From: Muribaculaceae bacterium
GTDB taxonomy: Bacteria > Bacteroidota > Bacteroidia > Bacteroidales > Muribaculaceae
NCBI GenBank assembly: GCA_017621225.1
Contig: JAGATN010000003.1
Location: forward strand, 1-64,000
Reading direction: 5' to 3'
DNA: 64,000 bases
In this document: piece by piece, positions 1 through 7,947 of the stretch
Numbering within the stretch: the stretch's first letter is position 1
Layout of the letters: each line of letters opens with the position of its first letter
Notes under the pieces: generated by a model
Told to the model about the DNA's origin: nothing
What the model saw: the letters and a program-made list of their open reading frames with translations, nothing else
The model's database searches: none
Translations under genes and position numbers: made by a program

Positions 1-435
1 CTTGTGCATGTCTTCTTTACGCTTGAAAGCACCGCCCTGGTCATTGAATGCATCGACGATTTCTGCTGCCAATTTGTCGGCCATCGTCTTGCCACCACGT
101 TTGCGGGCATAAAGGATAAGGTTTTTCATTGATATCGACTCCTTGCGATCGGGGCGAATTTCGGTAGGCACCTGGAATGTTGCGCCACCTACTCTGCGCG
201 ATTTCACTTCCACTTGCGGAGTGACGTTTTCAAGGGCTTTTTTCCAAATCTCGAGCGCTGTTTTTTCCTCGTTGGGAAGTTTGGACTTCACAGTTTCAAG
301 AGCGCTGTAAAAAATCGTGTAAGCGGTATTCTTCTTACCATCATACATAAGATGGTTAACGAATTTCGACACTCTTACATCATTAAAAACGGGATCAGGT
401 AATACAACCCGTTTCTTAGGTTTTGCCTTTCTCAT
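1..435 (-). CDS. rpsG: 30S ribosomal protein S7, C-terminus cut by window edge
   Basis: S7 is the primary 16S rRNA-binding protein that nucleates the 30S head and contacts E-site tRNA. The visible 145 N-terminal residues begin [19 protein letters not shown] and contain the family stretches VGGATFQVP and [14 protein letters not shown], leaving no doubt about identity. The start is the ATG at 433-435. The last dozen or so residues lie beyond base 1. It follows rpsL by 183 bases on the same strand, the standard str-operon order, and should be transcribed from the rpsL promoter. No separate promoter is evident in the 183-base spacer. Confidence 0.97.
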   Translation of the reverse strand, partial: MRKAKPKKRVVLPDPVFNDVRVSKFVNHLMYDGKKNTAYTIFYSALETVKSKLPNEEKTALEIWKKALENVTPQVEVKSRRVGGATFQVPTEIRPDRKESISMKNLILYARKRGGKTMADKLAAEIVDAFNDQGGAFKRKEDMHK

Positions 436-618
436 TGATTGTTTTCGAAATTTTGTTTTTGTTTGCTTGGTTGCTTTTTGCTTTTTTCTTCAACGGCGTT
501 CTCTAACACCATTTACTCAACCGGCGAATCAGCCTTCCAATAAATCAAAAACGAAGTTTAAAACTTGTTTTCTTATTGATCTCTTTTGTTTTGTAAGATT
601 TTGCAGCTTCCGACAAAA

Positions 619-1002
619 TTACTTCTTGGCTGCTTTCGGACGCTTGGCACCGTACTTCGAGCGACGCTGGGTGCGATCTTTTACACCGCTGGTATCCAAA
701 GTTCCGCGAACGATGTGATAACGCACACCGGGCAGGTCCTTTACACGGCCGCCGCGAACAAGTACGATCGAGTGTTCCTGAAGATTGTGGCCTTCGCCCG
801 GTATGTAGCTGTTCACTTCCTTACCGTTGGTCAATCTCACACGGGCAACCTTACGCATTGCCGAATTAGGCTTCTTGGGGGTGGTGGTGTACACGCGAAC
901 GCACACGCCACGACGCTGCGGGCACGAATCCAATGCCGGCGACTTGCTCTTGTCCTCGAGGGCCACTCGTCCTTTTCTTACTAATTGCTGAATAGTAGGC
1001 AT
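619..1002 (-). CDS. rpsL: 30S ribosomal protein S12
   Basis: S12 sits at the decoding centre of the 30S subunit and controls accuracy of tRNA selection. The 127-residue product starts [12 protein letters not shown], keeps the decoding loop [18 protein letters not shown] and the second loop [13 protein letters not shown]. The lysines that change in streptomycin-resistant mutants of other bacteria (PKKPNS and GRVKDLP) are the wild-type residues, so the gene looks streptomycin sensitive. The aspartate of KDLPG is the residue methylthiolated by RimO in E. coli. It is the first gene of the str operon, followed by rpsG, with a good Bacteroidota promoter about 150 bases upstream. Confidence 0.98.
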   Translation of the reverse strand: MPTIQQLVRKGRVALEDKSKSPALDSCPQRRGVCVRVYTTTPKKPNSAMRKVARVRLTNGKEVNSYIPGEGHNLQEHSIVLVRGGRVKDLPGVRYHIVRGTLDTSGVKDRTQRRSKYGAKRPKAAKK

Positions 1003-1152
1003 CTTAGTTCTTGTTTTTACTTTCGTTTATTAAATTATCTCTGTTTTTTCGTTTCTAACGCATTGCTTCGTCACGCACACGCGCACCAAGTATCGCGCTA
1101 TTTTTCAAATAGTTATCCGCGATTAGGCGCACTTTACGCTTCAAAAGCGTTG

Positions 1153-1184
1153 CAAAATTACTAACTAATTTACTAATAGCCAAA
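1153..1184 (-). promoter_or_regulatory. Promoter of the rpsL (str) operon
   Basis: Read on the minus strand there is TTTG (1181-1184), a 20-base spacer, then TAATTTTG (1153-1160), matching the Bacteroidota housekeeping pattern TTTG-N19-21-TAnnTTTG. Transcription would start near 1146, giving a leader of about 145 bases before rpsL. Confidence 0.75.
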
Positions 1185-1214
1185 TATTTTTGCATTTATT
1201 TTAAATCTATTTTA

Positions 1215-1257
1215 AATCCGTGCCGAGTCCATCTCGAATCCGTGCCGAATCATCTCG
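1215..1257. repeat. Tandem pair of ~22-base direct repeats
   Basis: Two adjacent copies of AATCCGTGCCGA followed by GTCCATCTCG (1215-1236) or ATCATCTCG (1237-1257), differing by one substitution and one deletion. They lie just upstream of the rpsL promoter. Function is unknown; chance or a local duplication is possible. Confidence 0.6.
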
Positions 1258-1402
1258 ATTCGAAACGCATTCCCGTCTATTCACGGCGAAATCTCACACT
1301 AAATCACGCTCCCCAACCCCGCAATCGGGCATTCGGCCTATCATTTCCCTTGATTCGGTCATAGTATGCCTCACACGCCATAACCGAGCGCCACATACGC
1401 CG

Positions 1403-1984
1403 TCAGCCTATCTTTATGCCTGAAAATCCCATGAACGCCATAGCCAGCAATCCGGCGCATATCAGGGCTATCGGCACTCCCCTCATCGAGCACGGAACGT
1501 CGACGAGCTGCAATTGCTCCCTTATGCCCGCAAATATCACGAGCGCAAGCGTGAAGCCAATGGCCGTCGACACCGAATAGACCAGACTCTCCATAAACCC
1601 GAAGCCGCGCTGCGTAACGAGAATGGCCACACCGAGCACCGCGCAGTTGGTGGTGATGAGCGGCAGAAACACCCCCAACGCCTGATAGAGCGACTGAGCC
1701 ACTTTTTTCAGCACTATTTCAAGCATCTGCACCAACGACGCTATGACAAGTATGAACGCAATGGTCTGTATGAATTGCAAGCCGAGAGGCTCAAGCACCG
1801 CCGTCTGCAATATCCACGTAACGCTCGTGGCCAACGCCATGACAAACATCACCGCCGCGCCCATTCCCACGGCCGACTCAAGCCGCTTCGACACACCAAT
1901 GAAGGGGCATATGCCGAGAAACTGCGAAAACACTATATTGTTGACAAATATAGCCGTAACTATTATCGAAATGTAAGTGAGCAT
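1403..1984 (-). CDS. rsxA: Rnf/Rsx electron transport complex subunit A
   Basis: RsxA (RnfA) is an integral membrane subunit of the ion-translocating ferredoxin:NAD+ oxidoreductase. With RsxE it forms the pseudo-symmetric membrane core that carries the intramembrane iron-sulfur centre. The 193-residue product is almost entirely hydrophobic with about six membrane segments and the family signature NNIVFSQFLGICPFIGVS near the N-terminus and TTNCAVLGVA in the middle; the two cysteines in those motifs are the likely metal ligands. It is the last gene of rseC-rsxBCDGEA and starts 6 bases after rsxE. Confidence 0.95.
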   Translation of the reverse strand: MLTYISIIVTAIFVNNIVFSQFLGICPFIGVSKRLESAVGMGAAVMFVMALATSVTWILQTAVLEPLGLQFIQTIAFILVIASLVQMLEIVLKKVAQSLYQALGVFLPLITTNCAVLGVAILVTQRGFGFMESLVYSVSTAIGFTLALVIFAGIREQLQLVDVPCSMRGVPIALICAGLLAMAFMGFSGIKIG

Positions 1985-1990
1985 ATGAAT

Positions 1991-2584
1991 TTATCGTCGA
2001 TTAATGCGGTTAAACAAAGCTATCATAAGCCCCAGCACGATGAATGCGCCGGGAGCGAGAACAAACACCAACGACCCGAACCTCTCGGGATAGACGTCGA
2101 GGCCAAACACCCTACCCGTGCCCAAAAATTCGCGCACGGCACCAAGCATCGTAAGAGCCAGCGTGAACCCGAGGCCCGTACCTATTCCATCGCACATAGA
2201 ATCGACCACCGAATGCTTCGACGCAAACGCTTCGGCGCGGCCGAGCAATATGCAGTTCACCACTATGAGCGGAATGAAGATGCCCAGCAATGCGTTGAGC
2301 GACGGCAGATAAGCCTGCATCAGCATCTGCAGCACGGTTACAAACGTGGCTATGACTATTATGTATGCCGGAATGCGCACCTTTGAGGGCACGAAGCCCT
2401 TTATGGCCGATATGGCCATATTGGAGCACACCAGCACACCCATCGTGGCAAGCCCCATGCTCATGCCGGTAATGGCGCTGCCCGTGGTGCCGAGCGTAGG
2501 ACACATACCCAGCAGCAGTACGAACGTCGGATTATTTGCAATCAATCCGTCGTATATTATGCGAAGTTTGTTATTCATTGCCAT
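1991..2584 (-). CDS. rsxE: Rnf/Rsx electron transport complex subunit E
   Basis: RsxE (RnfE) is the membrane partner of RsxA in the Rnf complex, which couples electron flow between ferredoxin and NAD+ to Na+ or H+ pumping. The 197-residue protein has about six membrane helices and the expected paired motifs NPTFVLLLGMCPTLG near the N-terminus and IVVNCILLGRAEAFAS in the middle, each with a conserved cysteine. The ATG at 2582-2584 is used. It lies between rsxG (6 bases away) and rsxA (6 bases away), so it is translated as part of one operon. Confidence 0.95.
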   Translation of the reverse strand: MAMNNKLRIIYDGLIANNPTFVLLLGMCPTLGTTGSAITGMSMGLATMGVLVCSNMAISAIKGFVPSKVRIPAYIIVIATFVTVLQMLMQAYLPSLNALLGIFIPLIVVNCILLGRAEAFASKHSVVDSMCDGIGTGLGFTLALTMLGAVREFLGTGRVFGLDVYPERFGSLVFVLAPGAFIVLGLMIALFNRINRR

Positions 2585-2590
2585 ATCAGT

Positions 2591-3187
2591 TCAATTTGCT
2601 GTTTCAATTTGATGAAAGGCATCGTACGCCGTGCGCAGGGCTTCGAGAAACGCGCGCGAAGTAATCGTGGCCGCCGTGATGCCGTCGACATCGCCGGCAT
2701 CTTTTGCCACCGTCATATTCGCCCGCGCCGGCGAGCGCCCTATCACCGACCGATTTCCTTCGGGCGAACGAAACCATTCGTTCATCTTGGCTCCGAGACC
2801 CGGAGTCTCCGCGTGCGAGAGCACTTCATATCCGGTCACCGTGCCATCGGCATCGAAACCGAACATCACATCTATGCGCCCCGAAAAACCGTTCATCGAA
2901 AATCCTTCAACGGCCGCGCCCACCAACCTGTCGCCCTCTTTGGCGGGATATACCTTGACCGAATCGCCCCCTACGGCCACTACGACGGCCTCCGACAGCG
3001 GATCGTTGTCGAACTTCGGGGCCACCGACTCTATGGCCGATATGCGCCCTTGGCGGTTGGCTTCGGCCACGGGCCCGGCAGTAATCACGTTGACCCACGC
3101 AAGCAGCAGGCCGGCCAACGAGGTTATTATGCCCAACGTCGCCACCATCGACAGCAGCGACGACTCTTTCTTCTCCGAATTGCTCAT
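2591..3187 (-). CDS. rsxG: Rnf/Rsx electron transport complex subunit G (covalent FMN protein)
   Basis: RsxG (RnfG) is a single-span protein whose periplasmic domain carries FMN bound covalently to a threonine, relaying electrons within the Rnf complex. The 198-residue product has an N-terminal membrane helix (about residues 13-35) and an FMN-binding domain ending with DGITAATITSRAF, the local version of the (S/T)GAT flavinylation motif; here the usual Gly is Ala. The start ATG overlaps the rsxD stop by 4 bases (ATGA), showing translational coupling. Confidence 0.94.
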   Translation of the reverse strand: MSNSEKKESSLLSMVATLGIITSLAGLLLAWVNVITAGPVAEANRQGRISAIESVAPKFDNDPLSEAVVVAVGGDSVKVYPAKEGDRLVGAAVEGFSMNGFSGRIDVMFGFDADGTVTGYEVLSHAETPGLGAKMNEWFRSPEGNRSVIGRSPARANMTVAKDAGDVDGITAATITSRAFLEALRTAYDAFHQIETAN

Positions 3188-4140
3188 TTCGCCATCCTCC
3201 TTTCACCAAATTTGCGCGGTTTTATATATCGGTTTATGAGCGGCGTAAATCCGTTCATAAGCAATATGGCAAACGATACGCCCTCGGGATAAGCACCCCA
3301 GTGCCGAATCACCATCGTTATCAGGCCTATCATAACGCCATACACCACCATGCCTTTATGGCACATCGGCGAAGTGACATAGTCGGTGGCCATGAATATG
3401 GCTCCGAGCAACAGACCGCCCGACAGCAACTCCACGCCCACGTTCGAGCCTATGCACAGGGCAAACAGAGCCACCGTGCCCATTATCGACAATGGTATGT
3501 GCCAACTGATTATACGAGTGGCAAGCAGATAAATCATGCCCAGCAGCAGCGCAATCGACCCGACCTCGCCGAGCGATCCGCCGACAAGCCCCAACGCGTT
3601 ATCGACCAAATCAATGTCGTCGGCCGACACCTCGCCCATCTTGATGCGGCTCAGCAGCGTGGCCCCGGTAGCGGCATCGACATACTCCAGCCTGTCGGCC
3701 AGCGGCAACGGCCACGACGTCATCTGCGCCGGAAACGAGAGCAGCAAGAAAACGCGCCCCACGAGCGCGGGATTGAATATGTTGCAGCCGAGGCCGCCAA
3801 ACGACATCTTGCCGATGCCTATGGCCACCAACGCGCCAATCACCACTATCCATGCCGGAAGGTTGCTCGGCAAGTTGAGAGCAAGCAGCAACCCCGTCAG
3901 AATGGCCGAGCCATTCGACAGCTGCGGCCTGCGCCCCAGCATATAGCGCTCAATTAGACATTCAAACGCCATGCACGACAACACGGAAACCGAAACCACC
4001 GCCAGTGCGCCAAGCCCGAAATAAAACAGCGCGCACCCTAATGCCGGAACAAGCGCCGCCACCACATGCCACATACAGCTTCGAACGGTGCGCGAAGTAT
4101 GCACGTGCGGCGAACCCGATATAATCAACATGTTTTCCAT
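3184..4140 (-). CDS. rsxD: Rnf/Rsx electron transport complex subunit D (covalent FMN protein)
   Basis: RsxD (RnfD) is the polytopic subunit with a second covalently bound FMN. From the ATG at 4138-4140 the protein has 318 residues, starts MENMLIISGSPHVH like other RnfD proteins, and carries the flavinylation motif TGAT at about residues 158-161 (DAATGATLLSR), with Thr161 as the predicted FMN site. An upstream in-frame GTG at 4156-4158 would add six residues and overlap the end of rsxC by 14 bases; the ATG is preferred because its N-terminus fits the family. About eight to nine membrane helices are seen. It overlaps rsxG by 4 bases. Confidence 0.94.
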   Translation of the reverse strand: MENMLIISGSPHVHTSRTVRSCMWHVVAALVPALGCALFYFGLGALAVVSVSVLSCMAFECLIERYMLGRRPQLSNGSAILTGLLLALNLPSNLPAWIVVIGALVAIGIGKMSFGGLGCNIFNPALVGRVFLLLSFPAQMTSWPLPLADRLEYVDAATGATLLSRIKMGEVSADDIDLVDNALGLVGGSLGEVGSIALLLGMIYLLATRIISWHIPLSIMGTVALFALCIGSNVGVELLSGGLLLGAIFMATDYVTSPMCHKGMVVYGVMIGLITMVIRHWGAYPEGVSFAILLMNGFTPLINRYIKPRKFGERRMAK

Positions 4141-4144
4141 ACAA

Positions 4145-5500
4145 TCATTTATCTTCACATTTTTTCTTGCGTTGCCTTATTCGTTCTGCAACCGTAGCTT
4201 TTCCATAACGCACGTAATCGAGCAACGGACGAGCCGCCGGACACACATAGCTGCACGAGCCGCACTCTATGCAGTTCGTCACTTTCTGCTCCTCCGCCTC
4301 GTCAAACATCCTGAACCTCGACAACGTGCTGATGAGATAAGGCTCGAGCCCCATGGGGCATGCCTCCACGCACGCGCCACAACGTATGCACGGCATCACG
4401 GCCTGTCGCGACGCCTCCCGCTCCAAAATCACCAATATGCCCGACGAGCCCTTGGTCAACGGCGCATATATCGTCTCGATGGCCTTCCCCATCATCGGGC
4501 CGCCAATCACTATCTTTCCGGTGTCGGCGGGAATTCCCCCGGCCACCTTCAACAGCTCATTTATGCCCATGCCCACCGGCACCCGATAGTTTCCCGGACG
4601 CGCGGTTCCGGCCACGGTGACCACGCGCTCCATCAGCGGTTCGCCATACAGGGCGGCACGATACACGGCGCGCGCCGTGGCCACATTCTGCACTACGGCA
4701 CCCACCGACACGGGCAGTCCGCCCGAAGGCACTTCGCGACCGGTAAGAGCGAATATCAACTGCTTTTCGCCACCTTGCGGATATTTCACCTTAAGCGGCA
4801 CGACGGTCACGTCGACACCGCAGCAGGCAGCCGCGCGCTTCATGGCCACGATGGCATCAGGCTTATTCTCCTCTATGCCCACTATGGCCCTTTTCACGTC
4901 CACGGCCCGCATGAGCAACTTTATGCCTCCCATTATCTCGTCGGGGCATAAGCGCATTATGGCGTCGTCGGCCGTAAGATACGGTTCGCATTCCGCCCCG
5001 TTTACTATGAGCACGTCGGCTTTCAAGCCTTTCGGCACCGCGAGTTTCACGTGCGTGGGAAATGCGGCACCGCCCAATCCCACTATGCCGGCATCGGCCA
5101 CCATGGCTCGTATCCGCTCCCCGTCGAGGCCATCGAGTTCGTCAATGCTGCGACAAGGCTCCACGTTTTTACGCCTAACCTCGTCGTCGCAATGATCGGC
5201 CTCGTCGGCCTTCACCGTTATGCTGTCGGCCATATATCCGTATGGCGTCAATGATCTGTCAACCTTCGTAACCACACCGCTTATAGGAGTGTGCACGCAC
5301 GCCGACACCACGCCGCAAGCGGTGGCCACCATATCGCCACGCCTCACCCTGTCGCCTTTTGACACTGCCGCCTTTGCGGGCGCACCAATATGCTGCGACA
5401 GCAAAAGCGTAACCTCATTCGGCAACTCTACATCTTCGATGTCGGCTGCCGTTTTGTTTTCCGCCGGATGAATTCCTCCTTTATTAAATGTCGTTCCCAT
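4145..5500 (-). CDS. rsxC: Rnf/Rsx electron transport complex subunit C (NADH and 4Fe-4S protein)
   Basis: RsxC (RnfC) is the soluble NAD(H)/FMN-binding subunit of the Rnf complex and resembles the NuoF module of complex I. The 451-residue product has an N-terminal biotinyl-lipoyl-like domain (about 40-110), the nucleotide-binding glycine-rich segment VGLGGAAFPTHVK, and two 4Fe-4S motifs near the C-terminus, with cysteines at about 371, 374, 377, 381 and 410, 413, 416, 420. Length is standard for Bacteroidales. It lies between rsxB and rsxD in one operon. Confidence 0.96.
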   Translation of the reverse strand: MGTTFNKGGIHPAENKTAADIEDVELPNEVTLLLSQHIGAPAKAAVSKGDRVRRGDMVATACGVVSACVHTPISGVVTKVDRSLTPYGYMADSITVKADEADHCDDEVRRKNVEPCRSIDELDGLDGERIRAMVADAGIVGLGGAAFPTHVKLAVPKGLKADVLIVNGAECEPYLTADDAIMRLCPDEIMGGIKLLMRAVDVKRAIVGIEENKPDAIVAMKRAAACCGVDVTVVPLKVKYPQGGEKQLIFALTGREVPSGGLPVSVGAVVQNVATARAVYRAALYGEPLMERVVTVAGTARPGNYRVPVGMGINELLKVAGGIPADTGKIVIGGPMMGKAIETIYAPLTKGSSGILVILEREASRQAVMPCIRCGACVEACPMGLEPYLISTLSRFRMFDEAEEQKVTNCIECGSCSYVCPAARPLLDYVRYGKATVAERIRQRKKKCEDK

Positions 5501-5522
5501 TCAGGCTCTATATCGTTTCACA

Positions 5523-6362
5523 TCAAACTGAACAATCTGACTTACGCACCGGAAAGTTCGACGTGCGTATGGCCCCGGTCGGACATACGGCTTCGCACTT
5601 TCGGCACAATTTGCATTTTTCGGGGTCTATCACGGCAAGGTTGCCGTTTACGGTTATCGCATCGTGGCTGCACACGCCCGCACATTTCCGGCACCCTATG
5701 CATCCGGCCTTGCACACCTTCATGGTGTACGCGCCCTTATCGCGACTCGAGCAGGCCACCCATACGCGCATTCCGCGCGGCCCCTTGCTCCGTATCATTA
5801 TCACCTTTCGCGGGCAGGCATCCGCGCACGCGCCACAACCGGTGCACTTCGACTCGTCCACCACCGGCAGGCCGGTGGCCTCATCGATATGGATTGCGTC
5901 AAATCGGCATGCCGACACGCAATCGCCACATCCCAGGCATCCGTATCCGCACATCGACTCGCCGGCTCCAACGGCATTCTCCGCGCTGCAAAGCCTGATG
6001 CCATCGTAACGCACCCTGCGCGGGCGCATCTCGCAAGAGCCTCCGCACTTCACCACGGCTATCTGCGGTGTCGCCACTGAAGCCTCAAGCCCCAACAGAG
6101 CTGCAATACGCTTCATGGCTGCATCTCCCGCGCCGGGACATACAAGCGACTCCAACGAATCGGCCGCAACGCATGCCGTAGCGAAGTCATGGCAACCGCT
6201 ACGTCCGCAAGCGCCACAATTGGCACCGGGGAGCAACGACTCCACCTCCCCTATGCGAGGATCTTCATGCGTATGAAATTTTTTTGCAACGACATAAAGC
6301 AATGCCGCGCCCACGACACCTATCGCACCCAAAACCAATACGGTAATCAATATAACCTGCAT
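5523..6362 (-). CDS. rsxB: Rnf/Rsx electron transport complex subunit B (polyferredoxin)
   Basis: RsxB (RnfB) takes electrons from ferredoxin and passes them into the membrane part of the Rnf complex. The 279-residue protein has an N-terminal membrane helix (about 5-25), the RnfB-specific cluster motif ANCGACGRSGC with a further Cys at VCPG, then four CxxCxxCxxxC-type 4Fe-4S motifs in two ferredoxin pairs. That gives room for about five clusters. It is longer than the 192-residue E. coli RsxB, as is usual in Bacteroidota, because of the extra ferredoxin pair at the C-terminus. It follows rseC after 32 bases. Confidence 0.95.
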   Translation of the reverse strand: MQVILITVLVLGAIGVVGAALLYVVAKKFHTHEDPRIGEVESLLPGANCGACGRSGCHDFATACVAADSLESLVCPGAGDAAMKRIAALLGLEASVATPQIAVVKCGGSCEMRPRRVRYDGIRLCSAENAVGAGESMCGYGCLGCGDCVSACRFDAIHIDEATGLPVVDESKCTGCGACADACPRKVIMIRSKGPRGMRVWVACSSRDKGAYTMKVCKAGCIGCRKCAGVCSHDAITVNGNLAVIDPEKCKLCRKCEAVCPTGAIRTSNFPVRKSDCSV

Positions 6363-6394
6363 TTCGACACCTTAATAATTAACAAAACTTCGGT

Positions 6395-6817
6395 TCAGAT
6401 GCCGGGGAGCGACTCAACATGCCATTTAAGACCGCCCTCGACTTTCCTTCTCGACAAATACAGCACAATGTAATACGCCACTACCGACACCAGCAATGCC
6501 AATGCGGCAACCGACTCGCTCAATCCGCAGGCAAGCGCCACGAGCGCCACCAATATGGCCAACACGCACGGCACGACCAATGCCAACAGCACGGCCCTCC
6601 ATTGCGTACCGCCAATCGGACGCACCACGACGTCGTCGCCCACTTTAAATTGCTCTACCGCATCGGTGGCGACCAAAATCGTATTGTCGCCGGCATCAAT
6701 GCCACATAAGCCCGACGCTGCACATCCTTCACATTTCACAGCATCATATATTTTCACAGACATACGCCCGGACATAATATCAACGATTCTTCCTCTATGA
6801 TGAACGGTGTCTAACAT
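6395..6817 (-). CDS. rseC: RseC/SoxR-reducing family membrane protein
   Basis: RseC-family proteins are small membrane proteins found with Rnf/Rsx complexes; in E. coli the homologue takes part in SoxR reduction and in sigma-E control. The product (140 residues from the ATG at 6815-6817) has an N-terminal cytoplasmic domain with the family cysteine motif CEGCAASGLCG and two membrane helices (roughly residues 70-110), then a positively charged tail. A TTG 36 bases upstream is in frame but falls inside the -7 promoter element, so it cannot be the start. It is the first gene of the rsx operon. Confidence 0.88.
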   Translation of the reverse strand: MLDTVHHRGRIVDIMSGRMSVKIYDAVKCEGCAASGLCGIDAGDNTILVATDAVEQFKVGDDVVVRPIGGTQWRAVLLALVVPCVLAILVALVALACGLSESVAALALLVSVVAYYIVLYLSRRKVEGGLKWHVESLPGI

Positions 6818-6850
6818 TAGCAAAATAGATATAGTAGTTGAATAAGTACG

Positions 6851-6858
6851 CAAATTTA
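6851..6858 (-). promoter_or_regulatory. -7 promoter element of the rseC-rsxBCDGEA operon
   Basis: TAAATTTG on the minus strand fits TAnnTTTG. It lies 34 bases upstream of the rseC ATG. No good TTTG is seen 19-21 bases further upstream, so the promoter may be weak or need an activator. Confidence 0.55.
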
Positions 6859-6901
6859 GCTATTTTTTCGCACATCGCATTTTTCTTTTGCCATCAATTT
6901 G

Positions 6902-6932
6902 TTTGACCCGTGAAATGATTTTCATACATTTG
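6902..6932 (+). promoter_or_regulatory. Promoter of yraN
   Basis: TTTG (6902-6905), a 19-base spacer and TACATTTG (6925-6932) form a full Bacteroidota promoter ending 28 bases before the yraN ATG. It is divergent from the rsx promoter 45 bases away. Confidence 0.75.
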
Positions 6933-6960
6933 CCGCAAACAACTAAAACCGCATTAAAAC

Positions 6961-7335
6961 ATGGCCAAACACAACGAAATCGGAGCCTGGGGCGAAAGCC
7001 TTGCCCGCGATTTGCTGATAACAAAAGGATATGCCATCGTGGGCACAAACATATCCATAGGCAAAAACGAGCTCGACATCGTGGCAATGAAGGACGACCG
7101 CATCGTTTTCGTGGAAGTGAAAACGCGCAGCGACGACTTCGACGATCCGCTAAATGCCCTCGATACTGCAAAGATACGTCATCTCACGCGCGCCGCCGAC
7201 TCATACGTAAGAGCCTACAACATACCGCACGAAATTCAATTTGACGTAATTGTGGTAATAGGCACTCCCGAGGGAGAACACACCATAACTCACTATGCCG
7301 ATGCATTCAGAGCCCCCATCGGAGGATTCATTTAA
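6961..7335 (+). CDS. YraN family (UPF0102) endonuclease-fold protein
   Basis: YraN-family proteins have a restriction-endonuclease-like fold and are widespread, but their role is not well settled. The 124-residue product shows the family pattern: an N-terminal G..GE..A..LL segment (GAWGESLARDLLITKGY), then NELDIVAMKDDRIVFVEVKTR, which holds the nuclease-type acidic and lysine residues (E, D, E-x-K). Length is normal. It has its own promoter and no clear terminator before perR, so some read-through into perR is possible. Confidence 0.9.
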   Translation: MAKHNEIGAWGESLARDLLITKGYAIVGTNISIGKNELDIVAMKDDRIVFVEVKTRSDDFDDPLNALDTAKIRHLTRAADSYVRAYNIPHEIQFDVIVVIGTPEGEHTITHYADAFRAPIGGFI

Positions 7336-7395
7336 TAAGCAAAAATACGCACTCAAATTTTTTTTCGAAAATTAAGCGATTTTTTTCAAGATTAA

Positions 7396-7427
7396 TTTGG
7401 TAGATATGTTTTTTATGCATACCTTTG
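7396..7427 (+). promoter_or_regulatory. Promoter of the perR-rubrerythrin operon
   Basis: TTTG (7396-7399), a 20-base spacer, then TACCTTTG (7420-7427). Transcription should start around 7433, at the left edge of the palindromic operator. Confidence 0.78.
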
Positions 7428-7433
7428 CAATGG

Positions 7434-7457
7434 TTACAAATTTGTAATCATTACAAA
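7434..7457 (+). promoter_or_regulatory. Predicted PerR operator (overlapping palindromes)
   Basis: Two palindromes overlap: TTACAAATTTGTAA (7434-7447, perfect) and TTTGTAAT-C-ATTACAAA (7441-7457, perfect 8-1-8). The core TTGTAAT-N-ATTACAA has the same 7-1-7 geometry as the Bacillus PerR box TTATAATnATTATAA. The site spans the predicted transcription start of perR, so bound protein would block its own promoter. That PerR binds here is inference. Confidence 0.7.
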
Positions 7458-7474
7458 GTTTAAAATCTAAGTAT

Positions 7475-7921
7475 ATGCAGCATTCAGCAACCGACATATC
7501 CGCCATACTCGCAAAGGCCGACATAAAGCCTTCGGTTCAGCGCATCGCCGTGTTGCGATATTTGCTGGAAAACAGATGCCATCCCACCGTCGACGACATA
7601 TATCGGTCGCTTTCAGTGGAAATGCCGTCGCTGTCGCGCACAACGGTCTACAACACCCTGTGGCTTCTTGCCGAACGCGGAGCCATCCTGAGCCTCGACA
7701 TTGAGCGCGGAAACACCCACTTCGACTATGCCGAATGTCCGCACGCGCACTTCAGATGCAACAAATGCGGCGCCATATACGACATACCGCTCACCCATAC
7801 GTGTGTCGGACTATCAGATGCGAGGTTTCACGTCGATTCAATAAACGTATATTACACAGGCACCTGCAAAAAGTGCTTCAACCCAAATTCGAAAATCAAA
7901 ATTCAAAATAATCAACATTAA
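7475..7921 (+). CDS. perR: PerR-type peroxide-sensing Fur family repressor
   Basis: Fur-family metalloregulator, 148 residues, with an N-terminal winged helix (about 15-75) and a C-terminal dimerisation domain. Two CxxC pairs (Cys95/Cys98 and Cys131/Cys134) form the structural zinc site. The regulatory site aligns with B. subtilis PerR: His36 (CHPTVDDIY), Asp84 (THFDY), His90 and His92 (PHAHF) and Asp103 (CGAIYDI). Asp at the last position is typical of PerR, whereas iron-sensing Fur has Glu there. It lies 26 bases upstream of rubrerythrin, a peroxide-reducing enzyme, and the leader carries a PerR-like operator. Oxidation of the histidines by peroxide should release repression. Confidence 0.9.
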   Translation: MQHSATDISAILAKADIKPSVQRIAVLRYLLENRCHPTVDDIYRSLSVEMPSLSRTTVYNTLWLLAERGAILSLDIERGNTHFDYAECPHAHFRCNKCGAIYDIPLTHTCVGLSDARFHVDSINVYYTGTCKKCFNPNSKIKIQNNQH

Positions 7922-7947
7922 GTATAATCATTAAAACAAAAATCACT

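Larger units (their letters stand above)
1003..1402. other. 400-base intergenic region upstream of rpsL
   Basis: No gene is evident. The region separates the end of rsxA from rpsL on the same strand. It holds the rpsL promoter (1153-1184) and a short imperfect tandem repeat (1215-1257). No convincing terminator hairpin for the rsx operon is visible. An open frame on the plus strand at 1220-1423 is rich in Ser, Arg and His, runs into rsxA, and is not supported. Confidence 0.6.

Noticed and set aside
467-984. Two plus-strand frames over the rpsL region
   Set aside because: Both lie antisense to the rpsL coding sequence or the short gap to rpsG and show no family pattern.
1220-1423. Small plus-strand open frame upstream of rpsL
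   Set aside because: It runs into rsxA, has Ser/Arg/His bias, spans the tandem repeat and lacks any start or promoter signal.
6395-6853. TTG start for RseC at 6853
   Set aside because: The codon overlaps the -7 promoter element, so it would not be in the transcript; the ATG at 6817 fits.
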